22,932 nt of DNA from 73-13 sp035556075 (GCA_035556075.1 DATMFQ010000037.1:1-22932), one strand, 5' to 3'; shown: positions 7,481 to 17,078, numbered from the stretch's first letter. Notes: generated by a model from the letters alone, not told the origin. Numbers and translations: made by a program.

Positions 7481-7509
7481 ATTGTGCCAGGCCTCGGCAT
7501 TTCCTGCAA
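7481..7509 (-). promoter_or_regulatory. predicted promoter of the S10-spc operon
   Basis: On the minus strand, TTGCAG (7509-7504) and CACAAT (7486-7481) are separated by exactly 17 nt, three and four of six matches to the housekeeping consensus. It lies between the murE-like stop codon and rpsJ, where the operon promoter is expected. Transcription would start near 7474. Confidence 0.6.
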
Positions 7510-7511
7510 CT

Positions 7512-7528
7512 CGGGCGTGTCGCGCCCG
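7512..7528 (-). terminator. GC hairpin after the Mur ligase gene, possible terminator
   Basis: A 6-bp perfect stem CGGGCG/CGCCCG with a 5-nt loop lies 8 nt after the Mur ligase stop and just before the S10 operon -35 box. There is no U-tract, so termination would be of the weak, U-less type common in actinobacteria. Confidence 0.4.
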
Positions 7529-7536
7529 GATGGGCC

Positions 7537-9123
7537 TCAGCGAAGGGCGGACCAGCCGTGCTCCTCGAGGGCCTGTCGGGCCTCCTCGCGGGCCGAATAC
7601 GCGGTCTTGACACCCCGGATCTCCCGGTAATCCTGGTGCCCCGGCCCCGCCCACAGGATCGAGTCCTCAGGACCCGCGAGCCCGACGGCGACGCGGATCG
7701 CGGCCGGCGGCGGCGACACCTCGTGGATCTCGCCGTCGGGTCGCGCGGCGCGCGCGGCGGCGACCAGTGTGCGGCGGATCGAGGCGGCGTCCTCGAAACG
7801 CGGGTGGTGATCAGTGACGACGAGCACGTCCGAGCGCGTCACCGCCTCCCGGGCCATGTCGGGGCGCTTGAGTGCATCCCGGTCGCCGTCCGCGCCGAAC
7901 ACCATGATGACCCGACCCGTCGTCACGGCGCGCACCGCGTCGAGCGTCTTCGCGAAGGCGTCCGGCGAGTGCCCGAAGTCGACGTACACGGCCGGCGCCC
8001 CCGGTCCCGACACGTTCTCCGTGCGCCCCGGCATCGGCGGCACGGCGGCGTCATCCGCGAGCACCTGGCGGATCGTGTCGAAGTCCCGACCGGCAGTCAC
8101 GAGCATCGCGATCGCGAGCCCCGCATTCGCCGCATGATGCTCGCCGATGATCGGGATGAATGCGCGGAGCGAGCGTCCGTCGGGTGCGGTCACCTCGAGC
8201 CGGGTGCCCGCCCGCGCGACGTCGAGTGTGCGCACGCGCCAGTCCGCGGCCACATCCGCGTGGCTCGTGATCGTCTCGACGGGGATGCCGCTGTGCCGGA
8301 CCACGCGGGCGCCATACGGGGTGTCGAGCGAGACGACGGCCCGGCCAGCGCGCTCCGGGGTGAAGAGCTTGAGTTTCTCGGCGAAGTAGCGCTCGAGATC
8401 ACCGTAGTCGTCGAGATGGTCGTGCGAGAGATTGGTGAAGCCGACCGTGCCGAACCAGAGGCCGTCGACCCGGTGGCGCTCGAGTGCCTGCGCGCTCACC
8501 TCGATCGCGGCCGCGGTCACCCGCGCCTCACGCATCGTCGCGATGAGCGCGTGCATGTCACTGGCCTCCGGCGTCGTGAGGCCCGAGACGACGACGCGCC
8601 CCGCGATGTGGCGCTCGGCGGTCGAGCTGAGTCCCGTCGTCTCGCCGAGGGCGCGCGCGATGCCCTCCAGGAGGTGCACGGTGCTCGTCTTGCCATTCGT
8701 CCCGGTGACGCCGAAGAGCTGTGGCTCGTCCCGCGTGAAGTCGTAGATCCGCGCCGCGACCGCGCCGAGCGCCGAGCGGGGCGACTCGACGACGATGGCC
8801 GGCAGCGGTGCGGCGCCCGCGGCGGCGAGGACCTTCGCGGCGAGATCGACGCCGGCCGCATCGCTGAGCAGTGCGGCCGCGCCGCTGGCAGCCGCCTCGG
8901 CGGCGAACTGCGCGCCGTGCTGGTGCTGCCCCGGCATGCCGACGAAGAGGTCACCAGGGCGAGCCGTCGCGGAGCTCACCGTCGCCCCCGTCACCTGTGC
9001 GTCGCCCGTGCCCTCGACGGTCGCGCCGATCGCGGCGGCGAGCACCCCCACGGTGATCGGCCGCACCCGCTCGGGCCGGATGGACGGCGGGGTCGGCGCC
9101 GTCGCGACCGCTGGCTCATCCAC
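7537..9123 (-). CDS. MurE-family UDP-MurNAc-tripeptide ligase (third-residue specificity uncertain)
   Basis: Cytoplasmic ATP-dependent Mur ligase, expected to add the third stem-peptide residue to UDP-MurNAc-L-Ala-D-Glu. The 528-residue product has the three Mur domains: N-terminal UMAG-binding (about 23-125), central ATPase with P-loop GTNGKT (141-146) and FTNLSHDHLD, and C-terminal ligase domain. The lysine expected to be carbamylated is K250 in YFAEKLKLF. Several motifs diverge from MurE: EVSAQAL for EVSSHAL, DFGHSPD for DYAHTPD, HHPR (439-442) for DNPR, and GPGHQ (493-497) for GKGHE. The last two bind diaminopimelate in the known enzymes, so another diamino or neutral acid (Lys, Orn, Dab, Hse) is plausible, in line with B-type peptidoglycan of Microbacteriaceae. 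It starts at GTG 9123, apparently leaderless, and stands alone, away from any dcw cluster. A non-canonical paralogue is also possible. Confidence 0.85.
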   Translation of the reverse strand: MDEPAVATAPTPPSIRPERVRPITVGVLAAAIGATVEGTGDAQVTGATVSSATARPGDLFVGMPGQHQHGAQFAAEAAASGAAALLSDAAGVDLAAKVLAAAGAAPLPAIVVESPRSALGAVAARIYDFTRDEPQLFGVTGTNGKTSTVHLLEGIARALGETTGLSSTAERHIAGRVVVSGLTTPEASDMHALIATMREARVTAAAIEVSAQALERHRVDGLWFGTVGFTNLSHDHLDDYGDLERYFAEKLKLFTPERAGRAVVSLDTPYGARVVRHSGIPVETITSHADVAADWRVRTLDVARAGTRLEVTAPDGRSLRAFIPIIGEHHAANAGLAIAMLVTAGRDFDTIRQVLADDAAVPPMPGRTENVSGPGAPAVYVDFGHSPDAFAKTLDAVRAVTTGRVIMVFGADGDRDALKRPDMAREAVTRSDVLVVTDHHPRFEDAASIRRTLVAAARAARPDGEIHEVSPPPAAIRVAVGLAGPEDSILWAGPGHQDYREIRGVKTAYSAREEARQALEEHGWSALR

Positions 9124-9129
9124 CCCACG

Positions 9130-9135
9130 ATCCTA
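9130..9135 (-). promoter_or_regulatory. -10 box of a leaderless promoter for the Mur ligase gene
   Basis: TAGGAT on the minus strand lies 6 nt upstream of the GTG start codon. That places the transcription start at or next to the GTG, so the mRNA would be leaderless. No convincing -35 box is present, and no Shine-Dalgarno fits the GTG. Confidence 0.5.
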
Positions 9136-9166
9136 TGTGCGGCCCTGCCCCTGCGCCCCGTTGTCG

Positions 9167-9239
9167 TCGGGGGTGCGTCGACGCGCCGAGGGTGCGTGTT
9201 CAAACCGGCACCCTCGGCACTTGGGCGCACCCTCGGCGG
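9167..9239. repeat. nested double-palindrome repeat, copy 1
   Basis: A 73-nt element with arms in the order a-b-b'-a': TCGGGGGTGC (9167-9176), GCCGAGGGTGC (9185-9195), GCACCCTCGGC (9208-9218) and GCACCCTCGGCGG (9227-9239). Arms b and b' pair perfectly around a 12-nt loop, and a/a' can pair outside them. It is 62/73 identical by hand count, without gaps, to copy 2, which lies 606 nt away in the same orientation. Confidence 0.85.
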
Positions 9240-9269
9240 ATGGGGTGAGCGGGTGGAGCGGGTAGGAGA

Positions 9270-9663
9270 CTAGAAGGTGAGGGGGCCGCGGCGCACGAGC
9301 CGGGGGACGCCGGCGCGCAGGAGTTTGCGCTCGAGGCCCGTGCCCGCCCAGGCGTCCGCCCAACTGACGCGGAGGCATGCGCGGGCTCGGTCCCGCAGTT
9401 CGTCCTCCCGTCGCTTCTCCGCCAGCACTACCTCACCGGCGCTCCGCCCGGCGAGCAGCTCCGGCGGGAGTGCCCGCTCGGTGCGGTGCGTGATCGGACT
9501 CGACTTCCCACCCCCACGCGGCACCGTGACGTGCGGACGGGTCGGCCACTCGCCGATGATCGGCATCTCGAGCAGCAGCGCCGCGGACTCGTGCGAAAAC
9601 ACGGCGAGCACTTCCTTCGCGGACGACGAGGTCGCGGCTGCGGAGCACGGGAATGTTGGACAT
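9270..9663 (-). pseudogene. decayed AbiEi/DUF559-like gene
   Basis: Fragments of a family common in actinobacteria (winged-helix AbiEi-like N-terminus plus DUF559-type nuclease-like C-terminus, usually near 300 residues) are spread over two frames. The start MSNIPVLRSRDLVVREG is at 9663. After about 9610 similarity continues in another frame with VFSHESAALLLEMPIIGEWP and HVTVPRGGGKSS. The text then jumps to a C-terminal piece, EKRREDELRDRA, CLRVSWADAW and LLRAGVPRL, ending at 9270. Both the DNA-binding part and roughly the middle 100-150 residues are missing, so a functional product is unlikely. Family assignment is from remembered motif patterns, not a search. It lies between the two 73-nt repeats. 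Confidence 0.6.
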
Positions 9664-9772
9664 GCCCCGAGCTTGGTCGGCGACGCGACCACCTCCAGTG
9701 GCTATCCACAGGCGACGGGCGCGCCCGCCGCATTCGTCGTGGGTGGATAACTCGTCCGCGTCTGGATATCTG

Positions 9773-9845
9773 CCGAGGGTGCCTCGAAGCGTCGAGGGTG
9801 CTTGTACGAACCGGCACCCTCGGCGCATGGACGCACCCTCGGCGG
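9773..9845. repeat. nested double-palindrome repeat, copy 2
   Basis: The second 73-nt copy has the same a-b-b'-a' layout: CCGAGGGTGC (9773-9782), TCGAGGGTGC (9792-9801), GCACCCTCGGC (9814-9824) and GCACCCTCGGCGG (9833-9845). In this copy the outer arms pair perfectly and the inner pair has one T.G wobble. It lies 23 nt from the tuf terminator. Confidence 0.85.
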
Positions 9846-9868
9846 GAATGGGGAACGGCGGGGACGCG

Positions 9869-9902
9869 AAGAGGGGCCGGACCTCACGGTCCGACCCCTC
9901 TT
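9869..9902 (-). terminator. strong hairpin terminator after tuf
   Basis: A 15-bp stem with a 4-nt loop, AAGAGGGGTCGGACC / GGTCCGGCCCCTCTT on the minus strand, begins 16 nt after the tuf stop. The single deviation is a U.G wobble only when read on the minus strand, which fits termination of the str operon. The short TT tail of the stem is the only U-run. Confidence 0.85.
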
Positions 9903-9918
9903 GGCAGCGAGCGTCAGC

Positions 9919-11109
<1,191 letters not shown>

Positions 11110-11171
11110 TTTGGTGTCCTCCTCAGGACTCACGTGCTTGGCCGGGAGGCCTCGCGATTTGGGACTTGACT

Positions 11172-11201
11172 ATGTTAGGGGATGCTGCGGGGTGGTGTTC
11201 G
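11172..11201 (-). promoter_or_regulatory. possible separate tuf promoter
   Basis: On the minus strand, CGAACA (11201-11196) and TAACAT (11177-11172) are 18 nt apart in the fusA-tuf gap. The -35 match is poor (three of six), and the box overlaps the hairpin at 11187-11210. A separate tuf promoter is common in bacteria, so this is plausible only. Confidence 0.35.
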
Positions 11202-11210
11202 ACACCCCGC
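11187..11210 (-). terminator. hairpin between fusA and tuf, possible attenuating terminator
   Basis: A perfect 8-bp stem GCGGGGTG/CACCCCGC with an 8-nt loop lies 20 nt after the fusA stop. It is not followed by a U-tract. It may partly terminate or mark an RNA processing site that sets the high tuf to fusA ratio. Confidence 0.45.
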
Positions 11211-11230
11211 GGAAGAGCGAGGCGCCGTGG

Positions 11231-13348
<2,118 letters not shown>

Positions 13349-13396
13349 TGGTGTGTCGTCCTTTGGATTCGTGTGCGAACTGCGAAAAAGTGGGGT

Positions 13397-13867
13397 CTAC
13401 CAGCGGTAGTGGGCGAAGGCGCGGTTCGACTCGGCCATCTTGTGCGTGTCCTCGCGGCGCTTGACTGCGGCACCGAGGCCGTTCGAGGCGTCGAGGATCT
13501 CGTTGGTGAGCCGCTCGGTCATCGTCTTCTCACGGCGGCCCTTCGCGTAGCTGACGAGCCAGCGCAGCGCGAGCGTGTTCGCACGGTGCGGCTTGACCTC
13601 GACGGGCACCTGGTAGGTGGAGCCACCGACGCGACGCGACTTGACCTCGATGGTCGGGCGGACATTGTCGAGCGCCTTCTTCAGCGTCACGACGGGGTCG
13701 TTCGACGACTTCGCCTCGACCGCCGCGAGGGCGCCGTAGACGATGCGCTGGGCAAGGTCCTTCTTGCCGGCGACGAGGATCTTGTTGACGAGCTGGCTGA
13801 CGACCGGCGAGTTGTACACCGGGTCGGCGATGACGGGGCGCTTTGGCGCCGGTCCCTTGCGCGGCAT
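13397..13867 (-). CDS. rpsG: 30S ribosomal protein S7
   Basis: Primary binder of the 16S 3' major domain, organising the small-subunit head. The 156-residue product starts MPRKGPAPKRPVIADPVYNS, a typical actinobacterial S7 start, and carries VEVKSRRVGGSTYQVPVEV and the C-terminal NRAFAHYRW. The ATG overlaps the rpsL stop by one base (TAATG). An open frame extends far upstream but is rpsL sequence in the wrong frame. Confidence 0.98.
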   Translation of the reverse strand: MPRKGPAPKRPVIADPVYNSPVVSQLVNKILVAGKKDLAQRIVYGALAAVEAKSSNDPVVTLKKALDNVRPTIEVKSRRVGGSTYQVPVEVKPHRANTLALRWLVSYAKGRREKTMTERLTNEILDASNGLGAAVKRREDTHKMAESNRAFAHYRW

Positions 13868-14244
13868 TACTTCTTCTTCTCCAGCTTGGCGCCGTAACGG
13901 CTGCGGGCCTGCTTGCGGTTCTTCACGGCCTGGGTGTCCAGTGCGCCGCGGACGATCTTGTAGCGCACGCCCGGGAGGTCCTTCACCCGGCCGCCGCGCA
14001 CGAGCACCATCGAGTGCTCCTGCAGGTTGTGGCCTTCGCCGGGGATGTAGGCGGTGACCTCGGTGCCGTTGGAGAGCTTGACGCGAGCGACCTTGCGCAG
14101 CGCCGAGTTCGGCTTCTTCGGCGTGGTGGTGTACACGCGGGTGCAGGTCCCCCGCTGCTGCGGGTTCGACTGCAGCGCCGGCGCCTTGGTCTTCGCGACC
14201 TTCGGCGAGCGGCCCTTCCGGACCAGCTGCTGAATAGTGGGCAC
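13867..14244 (-). CDS. rpsL: 30S ribosomal protein S12
   Basis: S12 sits at the decoding centre. The start is GTG 14244 (VPTIQQLVRKGR), giving 125 residues, the usual length. A GAAAGAAGAA purine tract serves as ribosome binding site. The decoding loops TTTPKKPNSALRK (lysines 43/44) and RGGRVKDLPGVRYK are of the unmutated form, so no streptomycin-resistance change is seen. It is the first gene of the str operon. Confidence 0.98.
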   Translation of the reverse strand: MPTIQQLVRKGRSPKVAKTKAPALQSNPQQRGTCTRVYTTTPKKPNSALRKVARVKLSNGTEVTAYIPGEGHNLQEHSMVLVRGGRVKDLPGVRYKIVRGALDTQAVKNRKQARSRYGAKLEKKK

Positions 14245-14432
14245 AGTTCTTCTTTCTTGGTTTCGTCTGCTGCACGGTGACAGCGCGACTCGTGCGAATC
14301 GCGACACCCGCCCGTCCGCGGTCGAAACGTCAGACGTGGTCGGCGGGTATGCCGTGGGGGAGGTCCCGGAATGGTCCAAGGCTCCCGTGCGTCCGTGTCA
14401 CCCCGTCGATCCCGACGAAGCGCCAAAGGCGA
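14245..14432 (-). promoter_or_regulatory. 5' leader of the str operon
   Basis: About 190 nt lie between the predicted transcription start and rpsL. Near the 5' end CGCC-TTT-GGCG can form a small hairpin inside a GACG/CGTC pair. No known riboswitch or ribosomal-protein leader was recognised, and no credible short gene is present. Confidence 0.45.
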
Positions 14433-14438
14433 CGTCCC

Positions 14439-14467
14439 AGGTTACCCGCTGCGCGGTCGCCGGTCAA
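14439..14467 (-). promoter_or_regulatory. promoter of the str operon
   Basis: On the minus strand, TTGACC (14467-14462) and TAACCT (14444-14439) are spaced by exactly 17 nt. Both are good matches to the housekeeping sigma consensus, and this is the best promoter in the window. Transcription would begin near 14432. It stands back-to-back with the plus-strand promoter at 14478-14507. Confidence 0.75.
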
Positions 14468-14477
14468 TTCGCTGGAC

Positions 14478-14507
14478 CTGCCACCGCCACGGGCCGCCGG
14501 ATACGCT
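14478..14507 (+). promoter_or_regulatory. leaderless promoter of the FHA-protein gene
   Basis: CTGCCA (14478-14483) and TACGCT (14502-14507) are 18 nt apart. The -10 box ends 6 nt before the GTG at 14514, so transcription should start at the start codon. No Shine-Dalgarno precedes that GTG, which agrees with a leaderless mRNA. Confidence 0.5.
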
Positions 14508-14513
14508 GGGCGC

Positions 14514-15443
14514 GTGTTCGAGTATGTCGTACCGAGCGACACCGCGGCGGGCTACTGTCTCGCCGCGGGGCGGTATCTGCTGGCCGTCGCCGACGGGTTG
14601 CAGGCGAGCATTCCTGCCATCTGGCCGCTGCTGACCGACGCGGACACGAGGCTCGAGGACCTCTTTGCGATCCTGGCGGGCCGCGGCGTCTCGACGGCAC
14701 CGGCCTTCGCGATCGCGGAGATCGTCGACGATGGCGCCGGCACGGTCCGAGCACTCGTCCACGGCGACGCGGTCGCCGAGGCACTCGGGGTGGTGGGTGC
14801 TCCCGTCACGGGGGCGGGCCTGGCGACGTGGCGCGAGTCGACCTGGCTTGGCGTCGAGGGCGTCATGATCGGTCTCGGTGCGGCGCGCACGGGGGTCGAG
14901 ACGCTGCCGATCGCGGGTGGTGCCGTCCGCGCGGACTGGATCCGGTGGCGGCCGGGACGCGCCGATGCCGCGGCGGACACCGGCGCACAGGCGACCACAC
15001 CGCCGCCGTCCCCGCGCGCGCCCACCGCCGCCACCCCCGGGGAGCCGGCCGCGCACGAAACCACCACCGCACGCGACCACCGACCCGCGACCGAGCCTGC
15101 GATCCGTGTCGACGACGGCCCGCTCCTCGGGCTCGAACTCCCGCTTGTCGTGGGGCGTCGGCCGACCCCGGGCCTCAGCGAGGCGGGCGCACCGACGGTC
15201 CCGGTCGTCGTCCCGTCGCCGCAACGGCTCGTGTCGGCGACGCATCTGCTCATCGAGCGCGACGGCCGGGCGGCGCGGCTGCGGGACCTCGGGTCGAAGA
15301 ATGGTTCACTGCTGCGGCTGCCCGACGGCACGCGGGAGTTGCTGCGCGACAGCGCGAGCCGGACCGTCCCCGTCGGCACCATCGTCGAAGTCGGCGACGG
15401 GGTGCTCCTCGAGATCGTCGCGCGCGCGGTGGGCGTGGCCTGA
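14514..15443 (+). CDS. FHA-domain protein with N-terminal domain of unknown function
   Basis: The only plus-strand gene. The 309-residue product has three parts. Residues 1-145 form a soluble alpha/beta-looking domain of no recognised family. Residues 146-198 are a Pro/Ala/Thr-rich linker. Residues 204-302 are a forkhead-associated domain with its phosphothreonine-binding residues: GR (214-215), SATH (S241, H244) and N263-G264 in LRDLGSKNGSLL. It has no signal peptide or membrane segment, so it is probably a cytoplasmic reader of Ser/Thr-kinase phosphorylation. GTG 14514 is chosen because the protein start coincides with a -10 box 6 nt upstream. The same frame is open back to 14277 but overlaps the rpsL promoter. 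Its target is unknown. It abuts the next, convergent gene without a gap. Confidence 0.8.
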   Translation: MFEYVVPSDTAAGYCLAAGRYLLAVADGLQASIPAIWPLLTDADTRLEDLFAILAGRGVSTAPAFAIAEIVDDGAGTVRALVHGDAVAEALGVVGAPVTGAGLATWRESTWLGVEGVMIGLGAARTGVETLPIAGGAVRADWIRWRPGRADAAADTGAQATTPPPSPRAPTAATPGEPAAHETTTARDHRPATEPAIRVDDGPLLGLELPLVVGRRPTPGLSEAGAPTVPVVVPSPQRLVSATHLLIERDGRAARLRDLGSKNGSLLRLPDGTRELLRDSASRTVPVGTIVEVGDGVLLEIVARAVGVA

Positions 15444-16373
15444 TCAGCCGCCGTATCGCGCGCGGAACTCCTCGAGGTCGCGGTCGTAGGCCTCGCGCTG
15501 CGCGCGGTTGCGCGCCGTGACGCGGCGCCCCCGCATCGCGATGAGCGAGCCCCACCACACGGCGACCTCACGGGCGATGATCGCCGCGAGGATGACGAAC
15601 GGCTCCTGCAGGCCCTGGGCGACCGTGTGCGGCGTCGCGGAGCGCGTCCACTCGTCCAGGAGCGCGCCGAGGCCCGCGGTGCCGAAGTAGACGACGAGGC
15701 CGACGATGAAGCTGCCGAGGATATAGGACCACCAGCCGGCGCGGTTGACGAGCACGACGAGGAGGATGAATGCGATGGCAAAGACCGCCACGGGCACGTA
15801 GAAGTGCCAGTCCTGCAGGAAGGCGATGCCCGGCTCCCCGACCAGGTACTGCAGGACCCAGCCGACCCCGACGAGGATGCCGCCGAAGATGACGGCGCCC
15901 GCGAGCGCGAGGAGGACGCCGACACCGCGGTTGCCGCGCCGGCGCGGGAGCTGCGGCGCCTCGACGACGACATACTGCGGTGCGGGCTCCTGCGCATCGT
16001 CCAGCTGCCACTGGCTCGGGGCGTCGCCAGCGGGGGCGTCGGTCGGGGTACTCGTCGCGTCCACGTGGCCGCTTGCCGCGGCGGCCGCCGCGAGGGACTC
16101 GCTCGCCTGTGCGGCCGGGTCGGGGGCGACGGGGTCGGCCATCACAGTCTCCGTCTCGATGATCTCCGCCTCGACGATCTCGACCTGCTCCACGGGCTCA
16201 CTCGGCGCCACCGGCTCCGCGACGGCCGTGTCGCCCGGGGAGACGTCAGGGGTGGCGGGATCGCTCACGGGTGAGGCGCCGGCAGGCGCGCTCGGCGCCG
16301 CGGCGGTCTCGCCGATCGGCTCGGCGGTGCCGGGCTCGGTGGACGGCTGCGGTTCGTGCTGGTCGTCGGCCAT
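15444..16373 (-). CDS. four-TM membrane protein with long acidic Pro/Ala-rich N-terminal region
   Basis: No family was recognised with confidence. Residues 1-142 are low complexity, rich in Ala, Pro, Glu, Asp and Thr, with almost no basic residues. A short basic stretch RRRGNRG (144-150) precedes four hydrophobic segments at about 151-176, 190-210, 213-238 and 257-279. The C-terminal 30 residues are strongly charged (RGRRVTARNRAQREAYDRD). By the positive-inside rule both ends would be cytoplasmic. ATG 16373 is preceded by GGGAGG, a good ribosome binding site. It lies downstream of the pilus genes on the same strand but has a possible promoter of its own, so it need not belong to the pilus system. 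Its stop codon touches that of the convergent FHA gene. Confidence 0.75.
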   Translation of the reverse strand: MADDQHEPQPSTEPGTAEPIGETAAAPSAPAGASPVSDPATPDVSPGDTAVAEPVAPSEPVEQVEIVEAEIIETETVMADPVAPDPAAQASESLAAAAAASGHVDATSTPTDAPAGDAPSQWQLDDAQEPAPQYVVVEAPQLPRRRGNRGVGVLLALAGAVIFGGILVGVGWVLQYLVGEPGIAFLQDWHFYVPVAVFAIAFILLVVLVNRAGWWSYILGSFIVGLVVYFGTAGLGALLDEWTRSATPHTVAQGLQEPFVILAAIIAREVAVWWGSLIAMRGRRVTARNRAQREAYDRDLEEFRARYGG

Positions 16374-16400
16374 GGCGCCTCCCGTGGTCTGGTTGGCAGA

Positions 16401-16406
16401 AGTCTA
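16401..16406 (-). promoter_or_regulatory. possible -10 box upstream of the membrane protein gene
   Basis: TAGACT on the minus strand lies 27 nt upstream of the ATG, and GGGAGG lies between them. The -35 match is poor (CTGCCG at 18 nt). The 78-nt gap from pilO is the largest in this part, which supports a separate transcription start. Confidence 0.4.
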
Positions 16407-16451
16407 GGGTCCCCCACCCACCTCCGGCAGTCGACAGGCCGCCAGTCGTGC

Positions 16452-17078
16452 TTACCCGCCCTCGAGGATGGCGACGTCCGCGGGGTCGCGCGGCAGGAAG
16501 TAGATCTCGGCGACGATCCGCTGCGTGGCGGATTCCGAGAGCGTGCCGGAGGAAACGAGATAGATCCGGTCGGCCGCCGCGAGCCGACTGAGCACCTCGA
16601 GTGCCTGCACCACCGACTCCGAGGTGAACTCGATCGAGACCGGGGCGACCACGAGCCCGGCTTCCGCCGCGGCCGTGAGCGCCTCGGGCGTGCTCGCGGG
16701 GGCGAGCTCCTCGGGGAGGACCGCGGCGCTCGGCACGCCGACGAACTCGGCCGGCGGGGTGATCGCGACCCGGGTGAGCAACGCCCCGGTGCCATCGACG
16801 ATGGGCTGAATCTCCCGGTAGATCGCCGCCTCATCGAGGGTGGACGGGAGCTGGGCCGTCCGCGCGGCCACCTCGCGCTCGAGCTGCCGGACATCGAGCT
16901 CGGTCATCGCCCGGATGTCCGCGGTGATGAGCTCGTGCTGCGCCTCGACGGCGAGGAGCTCGTCCCGGTCAGCGGTGACCGACTGCAGGACCGGCTGCAC
17001 GACGAGGAACCACCCGCCGGCGAGGATGCCGACGACCAGGAGGGTGCCCACGATCTGCCACAGGAGCTTGGTGTTCAC
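16452..17078 (-). CDS. pilO: type IV pilus inner-membrane component PilO-like
   Basis: Bitopic protein expected to pair with PilN in the pilus alignment complex. The 208-residue product has one N-terminal membrane segment (about 8-29), then a helical coiled-coil-like region (TADRDELLAVEAQHELITAD, about 35-75), then an alpha/beta ferredoxin-like C-terminal half. Sequence similarity within PilO is low; the call rests on architecture, size and the pilM-pilN-pilO order. The ATG overlaps the pilN stop by 4 nt (ATGA), so translation is coupled. It is the last pilus gene here. No clear terminator was found after it. Confidence 0.82.
   Translation of the reverse strand: MNTKLLWQIVGTLLVVGILAGGWFLVVQPVLQSVTADRDELLAVEAQHELITADIRAMTELDVRQLEREVAARTAQLPSTLDEAAIYREIQPIVDGTGALLTRVAITPPAEFVGVPSAAVLPEELAPASTPEALTAAAEAGLVVAPVSIEFTSESVVQALEVLSRLAAADRIYLVSSGTLSESATQRIVAEIYFLPRDPADVAILEGG

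Noticed and set aside
7447..9273. 608-codon plus-strand open frame opposite the Mur ligase gene
   Set aside because: The minus strand holds all Mur ligase motifs; the plus frame has none and even runs through the palindromic repeat.
9702..9750. Two DnaA-box-like 9-mers, CTATCCACA (plus) and TTATCCACC (minus)
   Set aside because: Each differs from TTATCCACA by one base, there are only two, and no AT-rich unwinding region or dnaA/dnaN gene is nearby.
11110..11133. ATG at 11133 as the start of tuf
   Set aside because: It adds eight residues not found in EF-Tu and would put the good GAGGAGGAC ribosome binding site inside the gene.
11165..11198. TTGACT on the plus strand in the fusA-tuf gap as a -35 box
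   Set aside because: No suitable -10 box follows at 16-18 nt, and there is no plus-strand gene downstream.
14277..14513. N-terminal extension of the FHA protein from 14277
   Set aside because: The extension covers the rpsL promoter and leader, is Arg/Pro-rich without structure, and has no ribosome binding site; the GTG at 14514 follows a -10 box directly.
16411..16451. Possible terminator after pilO
   Set aside because: Only 3-4 bp stems can be drawn in this stretch, and no U-run follows.
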